Assembly: GCF_012273015.1 (NCBI RefSeq)
Contig: NZ_CP050954.1
Span: 2,520,001-2,584,000 of the forward strand
Direction: 5' to 3'
From: Hymenobacter sp. BT18
GTDB lineage: Bacteria > Bacteroidota > Bacteroidia > Cytophagales > Hymenobacteraceae
DNA length: 64,000 bases
This document shows positions 7,740 through 16,905 of this stretch, in pieces. Position numbers and translations under genes: made by a program. The number at the start of each line of letters is the position of its first letter. The first letter of the stretch is position 1. Below the pieces are notes generated by a model that was not told where the DNA came from, made no database searches, and saw nothing but the letters and a program-made list of their open reading frames with translations.

Positions 7740-10709
7740 ATGAAAGTCTCCACGGCGCAGCCATTTCAAATAGTATACTCCCTGCTGGAGCACGAGTTCC
7801 TGGGGTATCTGTTTGAGTCGTACGTGGTCCAGCGCAATAGCCGTGGTCAGCTTACCCTCCAGCACCAGAGCGTATCGGCCAAGAATGCCGCCGAATTTGC
7901 CGATGGTTTAGACCCCCTTGACTTCGAAATCATTGCCCTGACGGACCAGATTCAGCAGGACACTGTCATCAAGGAGTTCTGGCCGAAGAAAATCAGCCCG
8001 GCCGATTTCTTTTTCAAGATCTACGACCCCGAGAAGGGGGATAAAGGGCTGCAGGACCGGATTTGCCAGTACGTGCAGCACCGCATGGGCCAGATTCTGG
8101 CGCGGCTGGCGGGCAAGTGCGTGTTTATCATGGGCAAGGACGGGGAACCTACTTGGCGCGAAATTGACCTGGCGCCCGAGCCCGCCTCAGTGCTGTTTCA
8201 CTTCCGGCGCAACGAAGACAACACCCACTATTTCCCCACCATCAAGTACCAAGGCCAGCGGCTGGACTTTCAGTTTAAAAATGCTGTGATGGTGTGCAGC
8301 CAGCCCGCCTGGATGCTGCTGGAAGGAAGGCTCTATAGCTTCTGCAACGAGGTAGACGGCCGCAAGCTGCAGCCTTTCCTGCAGAAGAAATTTATCGTGA
8401 TTCCGCGACAGGTAGAGGAAAGTTATTTCCAACGCTTTGTAGCGCCCTTGGTCGAGTCGTTTGACGTGCACGCCCGGGGCTTTGATATTCGCTCAGAGCG
8501 CTACGTGGGCAAGCCCCATCTTACCTTCTCCGACGTGCCCGGCCCGGAGCTGGTGGTCGAAGAGCGGCCGGTGGCCCGGGCAGCCCGCGGCCGCGCCACC
8601 AGCGAAACCAGCGCCGTAGCGACCCTGGCGGCCCCGGCCGAGCATATCCACTTCGACTTGTCGTTTCGCTACGGGAGCCATACCGTGCACAACAGCTTCG
8701 ATAAGCGCGTGTGCGTGAAGCTGGAGAAGACCAACGGCAACTACATCTTCCACCGGCTTATTCGCAACCTCGACCACGAGCAGGCCATCATCGGGGAGCT
8801 GCGGGAGCGGGCCCTGGAGGTGCGCAACGGCCGGGCCGTACTCGAAAAGGCTACCGCCTTCCGCTGGCTGCACCACTACGCCGAGGACCTGGAGCGCCTG
8901 GGCTTCACGGTGGAGCAGGGTAGCCATTCGGGCAAAGACTATTTCATCGGAGCCGTTACCGTGCAGGTGGGCATCACCGAAACTAGCGACTGGTTTGACG
9001 TGCATGGCACCGTGCGCTTCGGCGACTACGAAATTCCCTTTATCCGGCTGCGGCCCTATATCCTTAACCGCCGCCACGAGTTCCGGCTACCCAACGGGCA
9101 GATTGCCATCATTCCTGAGGAGTGGTTTACGGAATATCTGGAGCTGTTTGCCTTTGCCGAGGAGCACCACCACTCGCTCACGCTCAAAAAGCACCACGTA
9201 GCCCTCATCAGCGACCTACAGAACGGCAACCTGGCCAAGGTGACGATGAGCCGCAAGCTCGAAAGGCTTCGCAGCTTCGAGGCCGTGGAAGATCAGCCCA
9301 TTCCGGCCGGGTTCCGGGGTGAGCTGCGGCCCTACCAGAAGGCGGGCTACAACTGGCTGCACTTCGTGCAGCAATACCACTTTGGGGGCTGCCTGGCCGA
9401 CGACATGGGGCTGGGCAAAACCATCCAGACGCTGGCCATGCTGCTGAACCGCAAGGAAAGCGGGGCGGCGGGCGGGGCGGCTTCCCTGCTGGTGATGCCC
9501 ACTTCCCTGGTGTATAACTGGATGACGGAGGCCTTTAAGTTTACGCCGGGCCTGCGCCTGCTCATCTACACGGGCACCTACCGCGACAAGGACGTCGCCC
9601 AGTTTGCCGATTACGACGTGGTGTTGACCAGCTACGGCATCGTGCGCCTCGACGCCGACCTGCTGAAGGACTACCACTTCGACTACGTGATTCTGGACGA
9701 GTCGCAGGCCATCAAAAACCCCAGCTCTACCACGTCGCAGGCCGTGCGCCGCCTCAACTCCCGGCACCGCCTTATCCTGACGGGCACGCCGGTAGAAAAC
9801 AGCACCATGGACCTCTGGTCGCAGATGTCCTTTATCAACCCGGGCCTGCTGGGGTCCCAGGCCTTCTTCCGCAAGGAATTTCTCAAACCCATTGAGAAAG
9901 AGAAGGACGAGCAGAAAACCCGGCGCCTGCACTCCCTCATCAAGCCCTTTATTCTGCGGCGTCACAAGGCGCAGGTGGCCCGGGAACTGCCGGAGAAGAT
10001 TGAGCACCTGAGCTACTGCACCATGACGGAGGAGCAGGCCCAGTGCTACGAAGAAACCAAGAGCTTCTACCGCAACAAGATTCTGCAGAACATTGAGGAG
10101 CACGGCACGGCCGGCACCCAGTTTATGCTGCTACAGGGCCTCACCAAGCTGCGGCAGATTGCCAACCACCCCCGCATGGCCGACGAAAGCTACGAGGCGG
10201 AGTCGGGCAAGCTGCGGGAAGTAGTGCGCATGATTCGAAGTGTGGTAGCGGAAGGGCACAAGGTGCTGGTATTTAGCCAGTTCGTAAAGCACTTGGACCT
10301 GGTGCGGTCCTCCCTCGACGAAAAGCAAATCAAGTACGCCTACCTCGACGGCAATACCCGCGACCGGGCCCGCGAAGTAACCCGCTTCCAGGAAACGGAG
10401 AGCCTGCGCGTGTTCCTGATTTCGCTGAAAGCCGGGGGCGTGGGCCTCAACCTCACCGCCGCCGACTACGTCTTCATCCTCGACCCGTGGTGGAACCCGG
10501 CCGTAGAAGCGCAAGCCGTAGACCGGGCCCACCGCATTGGGCAGCAGCGCACCGTGTTCACCTACAAGTTCATCAGCAAGAACACCGTCGAGGAAAAGAT
10601 TCTGGCGCTGCAGGCCAAGAAGATTCAGCTGGTAACCGACCTGATTACCACAGACGAGGCCATCATCAAGAGCCTGACTAAGGAGGATATTGAGGAGCTG
10701 CTGGGTTAA
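7740..10709 (+). CDS. SNF2-family DEAD/DEAH-box helicase
   Basis: About 989 residues. The C-terminal half is a complete Swi2/Snf2 ATPase: Walker A DDMGLGKTIQTLAML (about 553-567), Walker B DESQAIKNP (about 651, DESQ rather than DEAH), TGTPVENS, then the helicase C domain with VFSQFVKHLD, LKAGGVGLNLTAAD and DPWWNPAVEAQAVDRAHRIGQ. The N-terminal ~540 residues are not recognisable by eye, but the length and plan fit bacterial SNF2 proteins. They translocate on double-stranded DNA; their bacterial role (transcription or repair) is poorly defined. The ATG at 7740 (MKVSTAQPFQ) is the likely start; in-frame starts at 7704 and 7719 are possible. Confidence 0.93.
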   Translation: MKVSTAQPFQIVYSLLEHEFLGYLFESYVVQRNSRGQLTLQHQSVSAKNAAEFADGLDPLDFEIIALTDQIQQDTVIKEFWPKKISPADFFFKIYDPEKGDKGLQDRICQYVQHRMGQILARLAGKCVFIMGKDGEPTWREIDLAPEPASVLFHFRRNEDNTHYFPTIKYQGQRLDFQFKNAVMVCSQPAWMLLEGRLYSFCNEVDGRKLQPFLQKKFIVIPRQVEESYFQRFVAPLVESFDVHARGFDIRSERYVGKPHLTFSDVPGPELVVEERPVARAARGRATSETSAVATLAAPAEHIHFDLSFRYGSHTVHNSFDKRVCVKLEKTNGNYIFHRLIRNLDHEQAIIGELRERALEVRNGRAVLEKATAFRWLHHYAEDLERLGFTVEQGSHSGKDYFIGAVTVQVGITETSDWFDVHGTVRFGDYEIPFIRLRPYILNRRHEFRLPNGQIAIIPEEWFTEYLELFAFAEEHHHSLTLKKHHVALISDLQNGNLAKVTMSRKLERLRSFEAVEDQPIPAGFRGELRPYQKAGYNWLHFVQQYHFGGCLADDMGLGKTIQTLAMLLNRKESGAAGGAASLLVMPTSLVYNWMTEAFKFTPGLRLLIYTGTYRDKDVAQFADYDVVLTSYGIVRLDADLLKDYHFDYVILDESQAIKNPSSTTSQAVRRLNSRHRLILTGTPVENSTMDLWSQMSFINPGLLGSQAFFRKEFLKPIEKEKDEQKTRRLHSLIKPFILRRHKAQVARELPEKIEHLSYCTMTEEQAQCYEETKSFYRNKILQNIEEHGTAGTQFMLLQGLTKLRQIANHPRMADESYEAESGKLREVVRMIRSVVAEGHKVLVFSQFVKHLDLVRSSLDEKQIKYAYLDGNTRDRAREVTRFQETESLRVFLISLKAGGVGLNLTAADYVFILDPWWNPAVEAQAVDRAHRIGQQRTVFTYKFISKNTVEEKILALQAKKIQLVTDLITTDEAIIKSLTKEDIEELLG

Positions 10710-10793
10710 GCACAGGCGTTACGCACGGCAGCGCAGAAGGGATGGGATGACCGCGCTGCACGCGTTACTTAGGCTATTGGCGCCGCAATACCC

Positions 10794-11975
10794 CTAATTT
10801 GCTGTAGTGGGTATTGTGGATAGTGCCGAAACCCCCGCTACAATGGTGGCTTGGTACATTTCGAGCGGACGATTGAACCGGGCGCTGAAGCCAGCCGCTA
10901 CGGCCGCTTGGAAGGCGGGCACGTGCGCTGGCTCTATCAGATTGATGGTGCACCCCCCAAAGCCGCCGCCCATCATGCGGGCGCCAAATACACCGCGCTG
11001 CGCACGGGCCAGGTCTACCAGCACGTCCAGTTCCTGGCAGCTTACTTCGTAGTCGTCGCGCAGGCCGGCGTGTGAGGCGTACATCTCCTGCCCAAAGGCG
11101 GCCAGGTTGCCCGCTTCCAAGAAAGCGCAGGCCGTCAGCACTCGTTCGTTCTCGGCTATTACGTAGCGGCAGCGGCGGTATACTACCGCGTCCAACGCCG
11201 CGCGGTGCTCTTCCAGCATCGTGCGAGTAACATTGCGCAGGGTTTGCACCTGAGGGTAGTGTTGCCGTACCACGGCTACGCCCTGCTCGCACTGGCCGCG
11301 GCGGATGTTGTATTCCGAGTCGGCCAGGTTGTGCTTCACGCCGGAGTTGCAAAGCACTACCTGAGCGGCGGTAGTATCGAAAGGGAAGTACTCGTACTGG
11401 AGGGAGCGGCAGTCGAGGCGTACTACGTGTCCGGCCCGGCTCATCAGGCTGGCAAACTGGTCCATTAATCCGCACTGCACCCCGGCGAAGGTGTGCTCGG
11501 CTTGCTGCGCTATCTGCGCCAGCGCCAGGGGAGGGAAACCGAGGTTATACACCTGGTTCAGGGCAAACGCCAGCCCGCATTCTACTGCTGCCGAGGACGA
11601 CAAGCCGGCGCCCATGGGAATGTTGCCCCCAAAGACGCAGTCGAAGCCGCCTACCTTGGCCCCGCGGGCTTGCAACTGAGCTACTACGCCCAGCAGGTAG
11701 TTGGCCCAGGGCACGGGGCCCGGTTTCAGGTCTTGCGTAAGCGCCACTTCGTGCCTTTGGTGCTTGTCGTGAGCCACCAAGCGGATGCGGTTAAGCGCGT
11801 TGGGGGCCACTGCAAAGTAAATTTCCTTGTCGATGGCGGCGGGCAGCACAAAGCCCCCATTGTAGTCAGTATGCTCCCCGATCAGGTTGACGCGGCCGGG
11901 GGCCCGCACCAGTAGCTCGGGAGCATGGCCAAACGCTTCTTGAAACGAACTGCTGACGGCATTCACTAGGCTCAT
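10794..11975 (-). CDS. galK: Galactokinase
   Basis: A 393-residue GHMP kinase that phosphorylates galactose to galactose 1-phosphate, the first Leloir step. Motifs: RAPGRVNLIGEHTDYNGGFV (about 24-43), the nucleotide-binding GHMP loop IPMGAGLSSSAAVE (about 125-138), the galactose-binding CGLMDQFAS region, and the C-terminal GARMMGGGFGGCTINL motif. The ATG at 11975 gives the normal length; a longer in-frame opening to 12020 lacks support. It lies downstream of and in the same direction as the secreted galactanase, which suggests a shared galactan-use role. galT, galE and a galactose transporter are not in the window. Confidence 0.95.
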   Translation of the reverse strand: MSLVNAVSSSFQEAFGHAPELLVRAPGRVNLIGEHTDYNGGFVLPAAIDKEIYFAVAPNALNRIRLVAHDKHQRHEVALTQDLKPGPVPWANYLLGVVAQLQARGAKVGGFDCVFGGNIPMGAGLSSSAAVECGLAFALNQVYNLGFPPLALAQIAQQAEHTFAGVQCGLMDQFASLMSRAGHVVRLDCRSLQYEYFPFDTTAAQVVLCNSGVKHNLADSEYNIRRGQCEQGVAVVRQHYPQVQTLRNVTRTMLEEHRAALDAVVYRRCRYVIAENERVLTACAFLEAGNLAAFGQEMYASHAGLRDDYEVSCQELDVLVDLARAQRGVFGARMMGGGFGGCTINLIEPAHVPAFQAAVAAGFSARFNRPLEMYQATIVAGVSALSTIPTTAN

Positions 11976-12284
11976 GGCTGGAAAATTCTGGTGTTCAAGG
12001 GAAGCGGGTGCCTCCCACATGCAAGAAAAAACAGGCGATACTGCTCGGTTGCACTTAGTGAGCGGGGCGGGCCTAGTTCCAGGACAGTATGGCTGGTACT
12101 ACGGTTTCGATGCACACTAGGCCCGCAGGCGGCAGTGCGGCCCCTATCATTCGGCTGTCTTTTTCTGTACGGCAGGCGCTGAGTCGCGGTTGAATAGCTT
12201 GACGAAGCGTAGTCGCTCGTTTTGTATAACCCTGGACGACCAAACGGGTGTCAGCTGGTAATTGCACGTCGCACCCGGCGGCTA
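11976..12284. other. Gap between galactanase and galK
   Basis: 309 bases without a convincing gene. A 64-codon minus-strand opening (12073-12267) has no family resemblance and is treated as chance. The gap may hold the galK promoter, but no TAnnTTTG box was found near the galK start. Confidence 0.4.
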
Positions 12285-14081
12285 TTATTGTTTGATGAAT
12301 TGCTGCGTTACGTGTTGGCCAGCCCGTTCTAGCTGCACCCGGTAGCTACCAGTTGCCAAGCCCGATACATCTACCCGCGGATTGGAAGCACTGCTTAGCT
12401 TTTTCGTCAAGACGAGCTTCCCCGTGGCCGTGTAAATGCGCACGGTAGTAGCCAAGGGGCCAGCCGGTAGCTTAAGCATTAGCATGCCACTAGTAGGGTT
12501 GGGGTAAATAGCGGCATCCACTGCCGCATCTTCGGGGCGCTGGCGAGAGGACGTAACCGCCGCTGCGAAAAGCTCCACATTATCCAGGCTGCACCAGTTG
12601 CCCGCATTGGCATCCGACCACAGCCCAACTTCGCACTGCCCATTCGTGACCTCAATATTAGGTAGTTGAATCTGCGTCCAGGCGCTGGTAACCGGCAGGG
12701 CAAGGTTCTTCTCCGGGCCACCGTAGTTTTTCGCGTACAGCTGGCAGGCTTTCTGGCTTCCGCCGTTCAGTACCCAAGCTCGTAAGGTGTAAGTGCCGTT
12801 GGGCAGGCCAGTTTTCAGCTGATAGGTGCTGGCCTGGTAAGCGGTGCCCAGCCAGTGTGTTAGGCGGTAGGTGCTGGCCTGGCCCCCGGTTTCGGTTTTG
12901 TCGGCGGCATAGTTGGCGGGGGCGTTGGCCCAGCTTGTCCAGCTGGAGGGCGTCTGGGTTGCGGCGCCGTTGGCTTCAAACCCGGGGTTCGTCAGCAGGT
13001 TGGTAATGGGCGTAACGGGTGGGGGCGTGGTGGGCGTTGCCAGAAAGGCATTCAGGGCCGGGGAAGGCTTGCCGTCGTTGTCCCAGGCGCTAAGCTGGTA
13101 GCCACTGAAGCTGCGGTAGCCTTCGGGTTCCCAGTAAAACACGCCCAGGCCTTTATCCTCCGGCACCGCAAACACCGCGTTCTGGACGGCCACCAGCATG
13201 TCGTACACGTTCTGGGGGGCGTTGGCGCAGTCGCCGCCTATCTCGGCAACTAGTACAGGCTTGCCATAGCGGCTGGCCATGTCGTTGAGGTTGTATTGCA
13301 GGCCGCTGATGGAAGCCGTGTAGTCCTGGTTGAGCCAGTAAGGGTAATACGAGAGGCCAATCACGTCGTACTTGCCCCCATGGGCCGTGAGCTGGTCGAA
13401 AAACGAGCGGAAAGGAGCGTTGTCATTGCCCTTGTCGAGATGAATGACCACCTTGGCCGTGGGGCTCACAGCCTTCACGGCCTCGTAGCCTCGGTTGAGG
13501 AGCTGCGTGAGCTGGGCGAAGTTGGCGGTGCTGCCTTCCGGCCACAGCAGGCCGTTGGATATTTCGTTGCCTACCTGCACCCATTCTGGGGTTACGCCGT
13601 TGGCTTTCAGCGCAGTCATCACGCTGAGCGTGTGGTCGTACACATCGGCTTGCAGCTGGCTGAAAGAATGCTGGGCCCAGGCCGCGGGTTTGGTTTGCTG
13701 CCCGGGGTCGGCCCAACTGTCGCTGTAGTGAAAGTCAATCATCACCCGCAGGCCCATGTTCCTGGCCCGCATGGCCATCGTCACCACTTCGGCGGGGCTG
13801 CAGTGCCCATTCACCCAATCCACCATCGAGGGGTTCACCCACACCCGCAGCCGGATGGAGTTGATGCCTTTCGCCTTCAGAATAGCAAAGCAATCCTGCT
13901 CTACGCCCTGCTCATCGTAGAACTTGTAGCCGTTGGCCTCCATCTGCTGCAGCCAGCCGGTATCTGCGCCTTTGGCAAACGACTGGGCCATTGCCGACGA
14001 AGAAAAAAGGCCAGCGGTGCACCAAACAGCGCCCACCAGCAGCGCCTGGCGTAGGGCAAACGAGGAAATTCGGGTCTTCAT
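12285..14081 (-). CDS. Secreted GH53 endo-beta-1,4-galactanase with T9SS domain
   Basis: About 598 residues. An N-terminal signal peptide (to about AMAQ, residue 33) leads into a GH53 barrel (about 34-375) with acid/base E173 in VGNEISNG and nucleophile E280 in LVAEIGGD. This family cleaves beta-1,4-galactan, the side chain of pectin. A jelly-roll carbohydrate-binding-like module (about 385-520, starting LLTNPGFEANG) follows, then a T9SS sorting domain (IYPNPTSGMLML to the C-terminus). The ATG at 14081 starts the signal peptide; the in-frame extension to 14183 is unlikely. galK lies downstream on the same strand. Confidence 0.93.
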   Translation of the reverse strand: MKTRISSFALRQALLVGAVWCTAGLFSSSAMAQSFAKGADTGWLQQMEANGYKFYDEQGVEQDCFAILKAKGINSIRLRVWVNPSMVDWVNGHCSPAEVVTMAMRARNMGLRVMIDFHYSDSWADPGQQTKPAAWAQHSFSQLQADVYDHTLSVMTALKANGVTPEWVQVGNEISNGLLWPEGSTANFAQLTQLLNRGYEAVKAVSPTAKVVIHLDKGNDNAPFRSFFDQLTAHGGKYDVIGLSYYPYWLNQDYTASISGLQYNLNDMASRYGKPVLVAEIGGDCANAPQNVYDMLVAVQNAVFAVPEDKGLGVFYWEPEGYRSFSGYQLSAWDNDGKPSPALNAFLATPTTPPPVTPITNLLTNPGFEANGAATQTPSSWTSWANAPANYAADKTETGGQASTYRLTHWLGTAYQASTYQLKTGLPNGTYTLRAWVLNGGSQKACQLYAKNYGGPEKNLALPVTSAWTQIQLPNIEVTNGQCEVGLWSDANAGNWCSLDNVELFAAAVTSSRQRPEDAAVDAAIYPNPTSGMLMLKLPAGPLATTVRIYTATGKLVLTKKLSSASNPRVDVSGLATGSYRVQLERAGQHVTQQFIKQ

Positions 14082-14429
14082 CGGGGTAGGTTTTGAGTGC
14101 CGGCCTGGGGCTGCGCGGCCCGTTTGGGCGAAGCGGGTGGGACCCAATAGGTGCTGGCGCGTACGCAGGACGGGCCTCAGCAAAGCTAGCGGCTTACTCC
14201 GTGAAAATCAGGTTTCAACACCGCGGTTTTGCGTTCTGGTCCTGGCTGCCTGCCCCATAACCGGGGGCGTTGGCTCGGCGGGCAAGCCGCGCGGCTGCCA
14301 AACCGTGAGCTGCCGAAACCCCAATGGTCAGGATAAGATGGTCAGGATAAGGAGAAGAAAGACGGCAGGCCTTGGCCGGGAAATAGGACCAGGGCGAACA
14401 ATGCGCCGCCGCTCGGGTTAGCACAGCCT
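14082..14429. other. Divergent gap upstream of the galactanase
   Basis: 348 bases between two divergent genes, with no gene seen. A minus-strand TAGCTTTG (14188-14181) is a good -7 box for the galactanase and would give a leader of about 95 bases. A 14-bp tandem duplication lies at 14324-14351. Confidence 0.5.
14324..14351 (+). repeat. 14-bp perfect tandem duplication
   Basis: ATGGTCAGGATAAG occurs twice head to tail (14324-14337 and 14338-14351). The unit is two heptamers long and may be another member of the short-period repeat class seen at other gene boundaries here. Confidence 0.7.
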
Positions 14430-14891
14430 ATGCACCTCCTTCTTCGCACGCACGTAGCCGCTCCGCCCGCTCAGGTCTGGCAGGGCTTTACCCGGGAGCT
14501 GTTTCTGGCCCTGGCCCCGCCGTTTCCGCCCATGCGCCTGCTGCGCTTCGACGGCTGCCAGCGCGGCGACGAAGTGGAGATTGAGCTGGGCGGCGGACCG
14601 CTGCGCCGCCGCTGGACCTCGCTCATCACCGAGCACGGCGTGCAGCCCGATGGCACCTATTTCTTCGTGGATGAGGGCCAGGAGCTGCCCCCGCCGCTGG
14701 TAGGCTGGCGCCACCGTCACCTGCTGCAGCCCTCCGCAGATGGGGGAACCATCATCGTAGAGGATATCACCTACCACACCCGGTTTGCCTGGCTGGATAA
14801 GCTGATGTACCCCGTCATGTGGGCGCAGTTTGCGGTGCGCGGGCCCGTGTACCGCCGGTGGTTTGGGAAGCCAGGGCCCACTGGGCGCTAA
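14430..14891 (+). CDS. SRPBCC/START-like ligand-binding protein
   Basis: A 153-residue protein. The opening HLLLRTHVAAPPAQVWQGFTRELF is the usual first strand and helix of the SRPBCC (Bet v1-like) fold. Later segments are compatible: RRRWTSLITEH, YFFVDEGQELPPPLVGWRHRHLL, and a C-terminal helix around MYPVMWAQFAVRGPVYRRWF. Such proteins bind hydrophobic ligands in a cavity; the ligand here is unknown. No signal peptide is seen, so it is probably cytosolic. Confidence 0.75.
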   Translation: MHLLLRTHVAAPPAQVWQGFTRELFLALAPPFPPMRLLRFDGCQRGDEVEIELGGGPLRRRWTSLITEHGVQPDGTYFFVDEGQELPPPLVGWRHRHLLQPSADGGTIIVEDITYHTRFAWLDKLMYPVMWAQFAVRGPVYRRWFGKPGPTGR

Positions 14892-14991
14892 TTGAACTCC
14901 GGACCCCGTAGATAACCGGCAGCGTAGTTGAGTTGATTGCCGTACAAGCACCACGTCAACGGGTATATTGCCGTTCATCCTGCTTTGGGTT

Positions 14992-15540
14992 ATGCTTGAT
15001 TCTACTTTTTTTGCGCGGCCTCGGCTGCGGCAGTTACGGCAGTGCGTTGTGGTGTTTGTGGGGGCGTTGGGGCTGGCCGGATGTGCCGGTACGCGGGCTG
15101 CCTACCAGTTTCAACCCGCGGCGCAGCCTGCTTCTGCTGCTGATACGCCAACGGTGGTTAGCTCCCCTACTTCCGTATCACCCTCTAAGGGTCAGATTAA
15201 CACTGCTTCCGTCAGCTTTTCACAACCCACTCCCCCAATCCGACGGCCGCGTCGTCGGGTGGCCCCTGTAGCGCGCCGGCAGATGATGGCCGTAAGCCAA
15301 GCGCTAAATAAGCGTCCTGTTTTAGCCCGATCGGCCGCGCAAGCTGCCAAGAAGCACTGGGCTAAGCCAACGCAAGCTGAGGAAGTAGGCCTGGGTACTA
15401 CCGTACTGGGCGTATTGGGGCTGGTGGTGTTTCCACTCAGCCTCATTGGTCTGCTGATCTGGGGCGGGCCGGTGTGGGCGGTGCTGGCCGGGCTGGCCGC
15501 ACTAGCAGTACTCATTGCCTGGCTCGACCCATTTGCATAA
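14992..15540 (+). CDS. Putative lipoprotein with C-terminal membrane helices
   Basis: A 182-residue protein of unknown function. An N-terminal hydrophobic helix ends in a lipobox-like LGLAGCAG. A long low-complexity region rich in Ala, Pro, Ser, Arg and Gln follows (about 40-120, including IRRPRRRVAPVARR). The C-terminus has two closely spaced hydrophobic helices (GLVVFPLSLIGLLIWGG and VLAGLAALAVLIAWL). The combination of a lipidated N-terminus and C-terminal helices is unusual, so the cysteine may simply be part of a first membrane segment. The ATG at 14992 is preferred to a TTG at 14968. Confidence 0.65.
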   Translation: MLDSTFFARPRLRQLRQCVVVFVGALGLAGCAGTRAAYQFQPAAQPASAADTPTVVSSPTSVSPSKGQINTASVSFSQPTPPIRRPRRRVAPVARRQMMAVSQALNKRPVLARSAAQAAKKHWAKPTQAEEVGLGTTVLGVLGLVVFPLSLIGLLIWGGPVWAVLAGLAALAVLIAWLDPFA

Positions 15541-15618
15541 GCGGGTAGACACTCGCCCGTTACAGGCCTTGTAAGTGGGCGTGCCTGGCAAGGGTCGTCA
15601 ATCCTGCGCCCGGATGGC

Positions 15619-15626
15619 TACCTTTG
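15619..15626 (+). promoter_or_regulatory. -7 box upstream of rlmI
   Basis: TACCTTTG matches the Bacteroidota -7 consensus and lies 28 bases before the methyltransferase ATG. No clear -33 element was found at the expected spacing. Confidence 0.45.
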
Positions 15627-15654
15627 TTGTCCATTTCTCTTGCTACTCGCTGCT

Positions 15655-16842
15655 ATGCCTGCTTCTGTCACGCTCAAACCCGGTAAAGACCAGTCCCTTC
15701 GTCGCCTGCACCCGTGGGTGTTTTCCGGGGCCATCGGCCGCATGCAGGGCGAAGTAGTGGAAGGCGAGCTGGTAGCCGTGCACGCGGCTAATGGCGAGCT
15801 GCTGGGCGTAGGCCACTACGCGCCCGGCTCCATAGCCGTGCGGATGCTGGCTTTCGGCCCCGAGGCCCAGTGGCCCGATGCGGCTTTCTGGGAAGAGAAA
15901 ATCCGTAACGCCTACCAGCTCCGCCAGGGTTTGGGCCTTACGGGTACCGGCAACACCAACGTGTACCGCCTGGCCCACGCCGAAGGCGACGGGATGCCCG
16001 GCCTCATTATCGACGTGTACGGCGACACGGCCGTGGTGCAGGCCCACAGCGCCGGCATGTACAAGGCCCGCCCCCTCATTGCCGAGGCACTTCAAAAAGT
16101 AATTCCTGGCCTACGGGCCATCTACGATAAAAGCGCCGAAACCGTGCCGGCCAAGGCTGCGCCCGACGCCCAGAATGGCTACCTGTTAGGGGAAAGCAGC
16201 GGCCAGGAGCACGTGGTGCAGGAAAACGGCCACCCGTTTGCCGTAGACTGGGAAACGGGGCAGAAGACGGGCTTTTTTATCGACCAGCGCGACAACCGCA
16301 GTTTGCTGGCCCGCTACGCGCCCGGTCGCCGGGTGCTCAATACCTTCTGCTACACCGGCGGTTTCAGCTCCTACGCCCTCATGGCCGGGGCCGAACTGGT
16401 GCACTCCGTGGACTCCAGCAAGAAAGCCATTGACCTGACCCAGCGCAACGCGGCCCTCACCGGCCACGAAAACCGGCACGAGGCCTACGCCCAGGATGTA
16501 TTCACCTTCCTGAAGGACCGCCACAACCAGTACGACCTGATTGTGCTGGACCCGCCGGCCTTTGCCAAGCACCTCTCGGCCCGCCACAACGCCCTCATGG
16601 GCTATAAGCGGCTGAATGCGGCCGGCATCCGGCAGATTGCGCCGGGTGGTCTGCTGTTCACGTTCAGCTGCTCACAGGTAGTGAGCATGGAGTTGTTTGA
16701 AGGCGCCGTGCTGGCCGCCGCAATTGAAGCCGGCCGCCCCGCCCGTATCCTGCACCGCCTTACCCAGCCCGCCGACCACCCCGTAAGCCTCTTCCACCCC
16801 GAGGGCGAATACCTGAAAGGGCTGGTGCTGGCCGTGGAGTAG
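15655..16842 (+). CDS. rlmI: RlmI-like 23S rRNA cytosine methyltransferase
   Basis: A 395-residue class I SAM-dependent methyltransferase. The N-terminus is a PUA-like RNA-binding domain (SLRRLHPWVFSGAI), followed by the RlmI-type middle region and a Rossmann domain with NTFCYTGGFSSYALMAGA (motif I), HSVDSSKKAIDLTQRN and the catalytic-loop strand DLIVLDPPAFAKH. Family members such as E. coli RlmI make m5C1962 in 23S rRNA. The ATG at 15655 is chosen because the PUA domain starts right after it; an in-frame TTG at 15640 is less likely. The exact target base is inferred by homology only. Confidence 0.88.
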   Translation: MPASVTLKPGKDQSLRRLHPWVFSGAIGRMQGEVVEGELVAVHAANGELLGVGHYAPGSIAVRMLAFGPEAQWPDAAFWEEKIRNAYQLRQGLGLTGTGNTNVYRLAHAEGDGMPGLIIDVYGDTAVVQAHSAGMYKARPLIAEALQKVIPGLRAIYDKSAETVPAKAAPDAQNGYLLGESSGQEHVVQENGHPFAVDWETGQKTGFFIDQRDNRSLLARYAPGRRVLNTFCYTGGFSSYALMAGAELVHSVDSSKKAIDLTQRNAALTGHENRHEAYAQDVFTFLKDRHNQYDLIVLDPPAFAKHLSARHNALMGYKRLNAAGIRQIAPGGLLFTFSCSQVVSMELFEGAVLAAAIEAGRPARILHRLTQPADHPVSLFHPEGEYLKGLVLAVE

Positions 16843-16905
16843 CGGGCTCAACTGCCAGAAATGCAGTATCATTGAGTGGGCGGTACTTCCACCATCTCAC
16901 TCCCG

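Noticed and set aside
10728..10759. Hairpin GCAGCGC/GCGCTGC as terminator between the SNF2 helicase and galK
   Set aside because: Only 7 bp with an 18-base loop and no T-run; too weak to annotate.
12073..12267. 64-codon minus-strand frame upstream of galK
   Set aside because: No family resemblance, no promoter box; probably chance.
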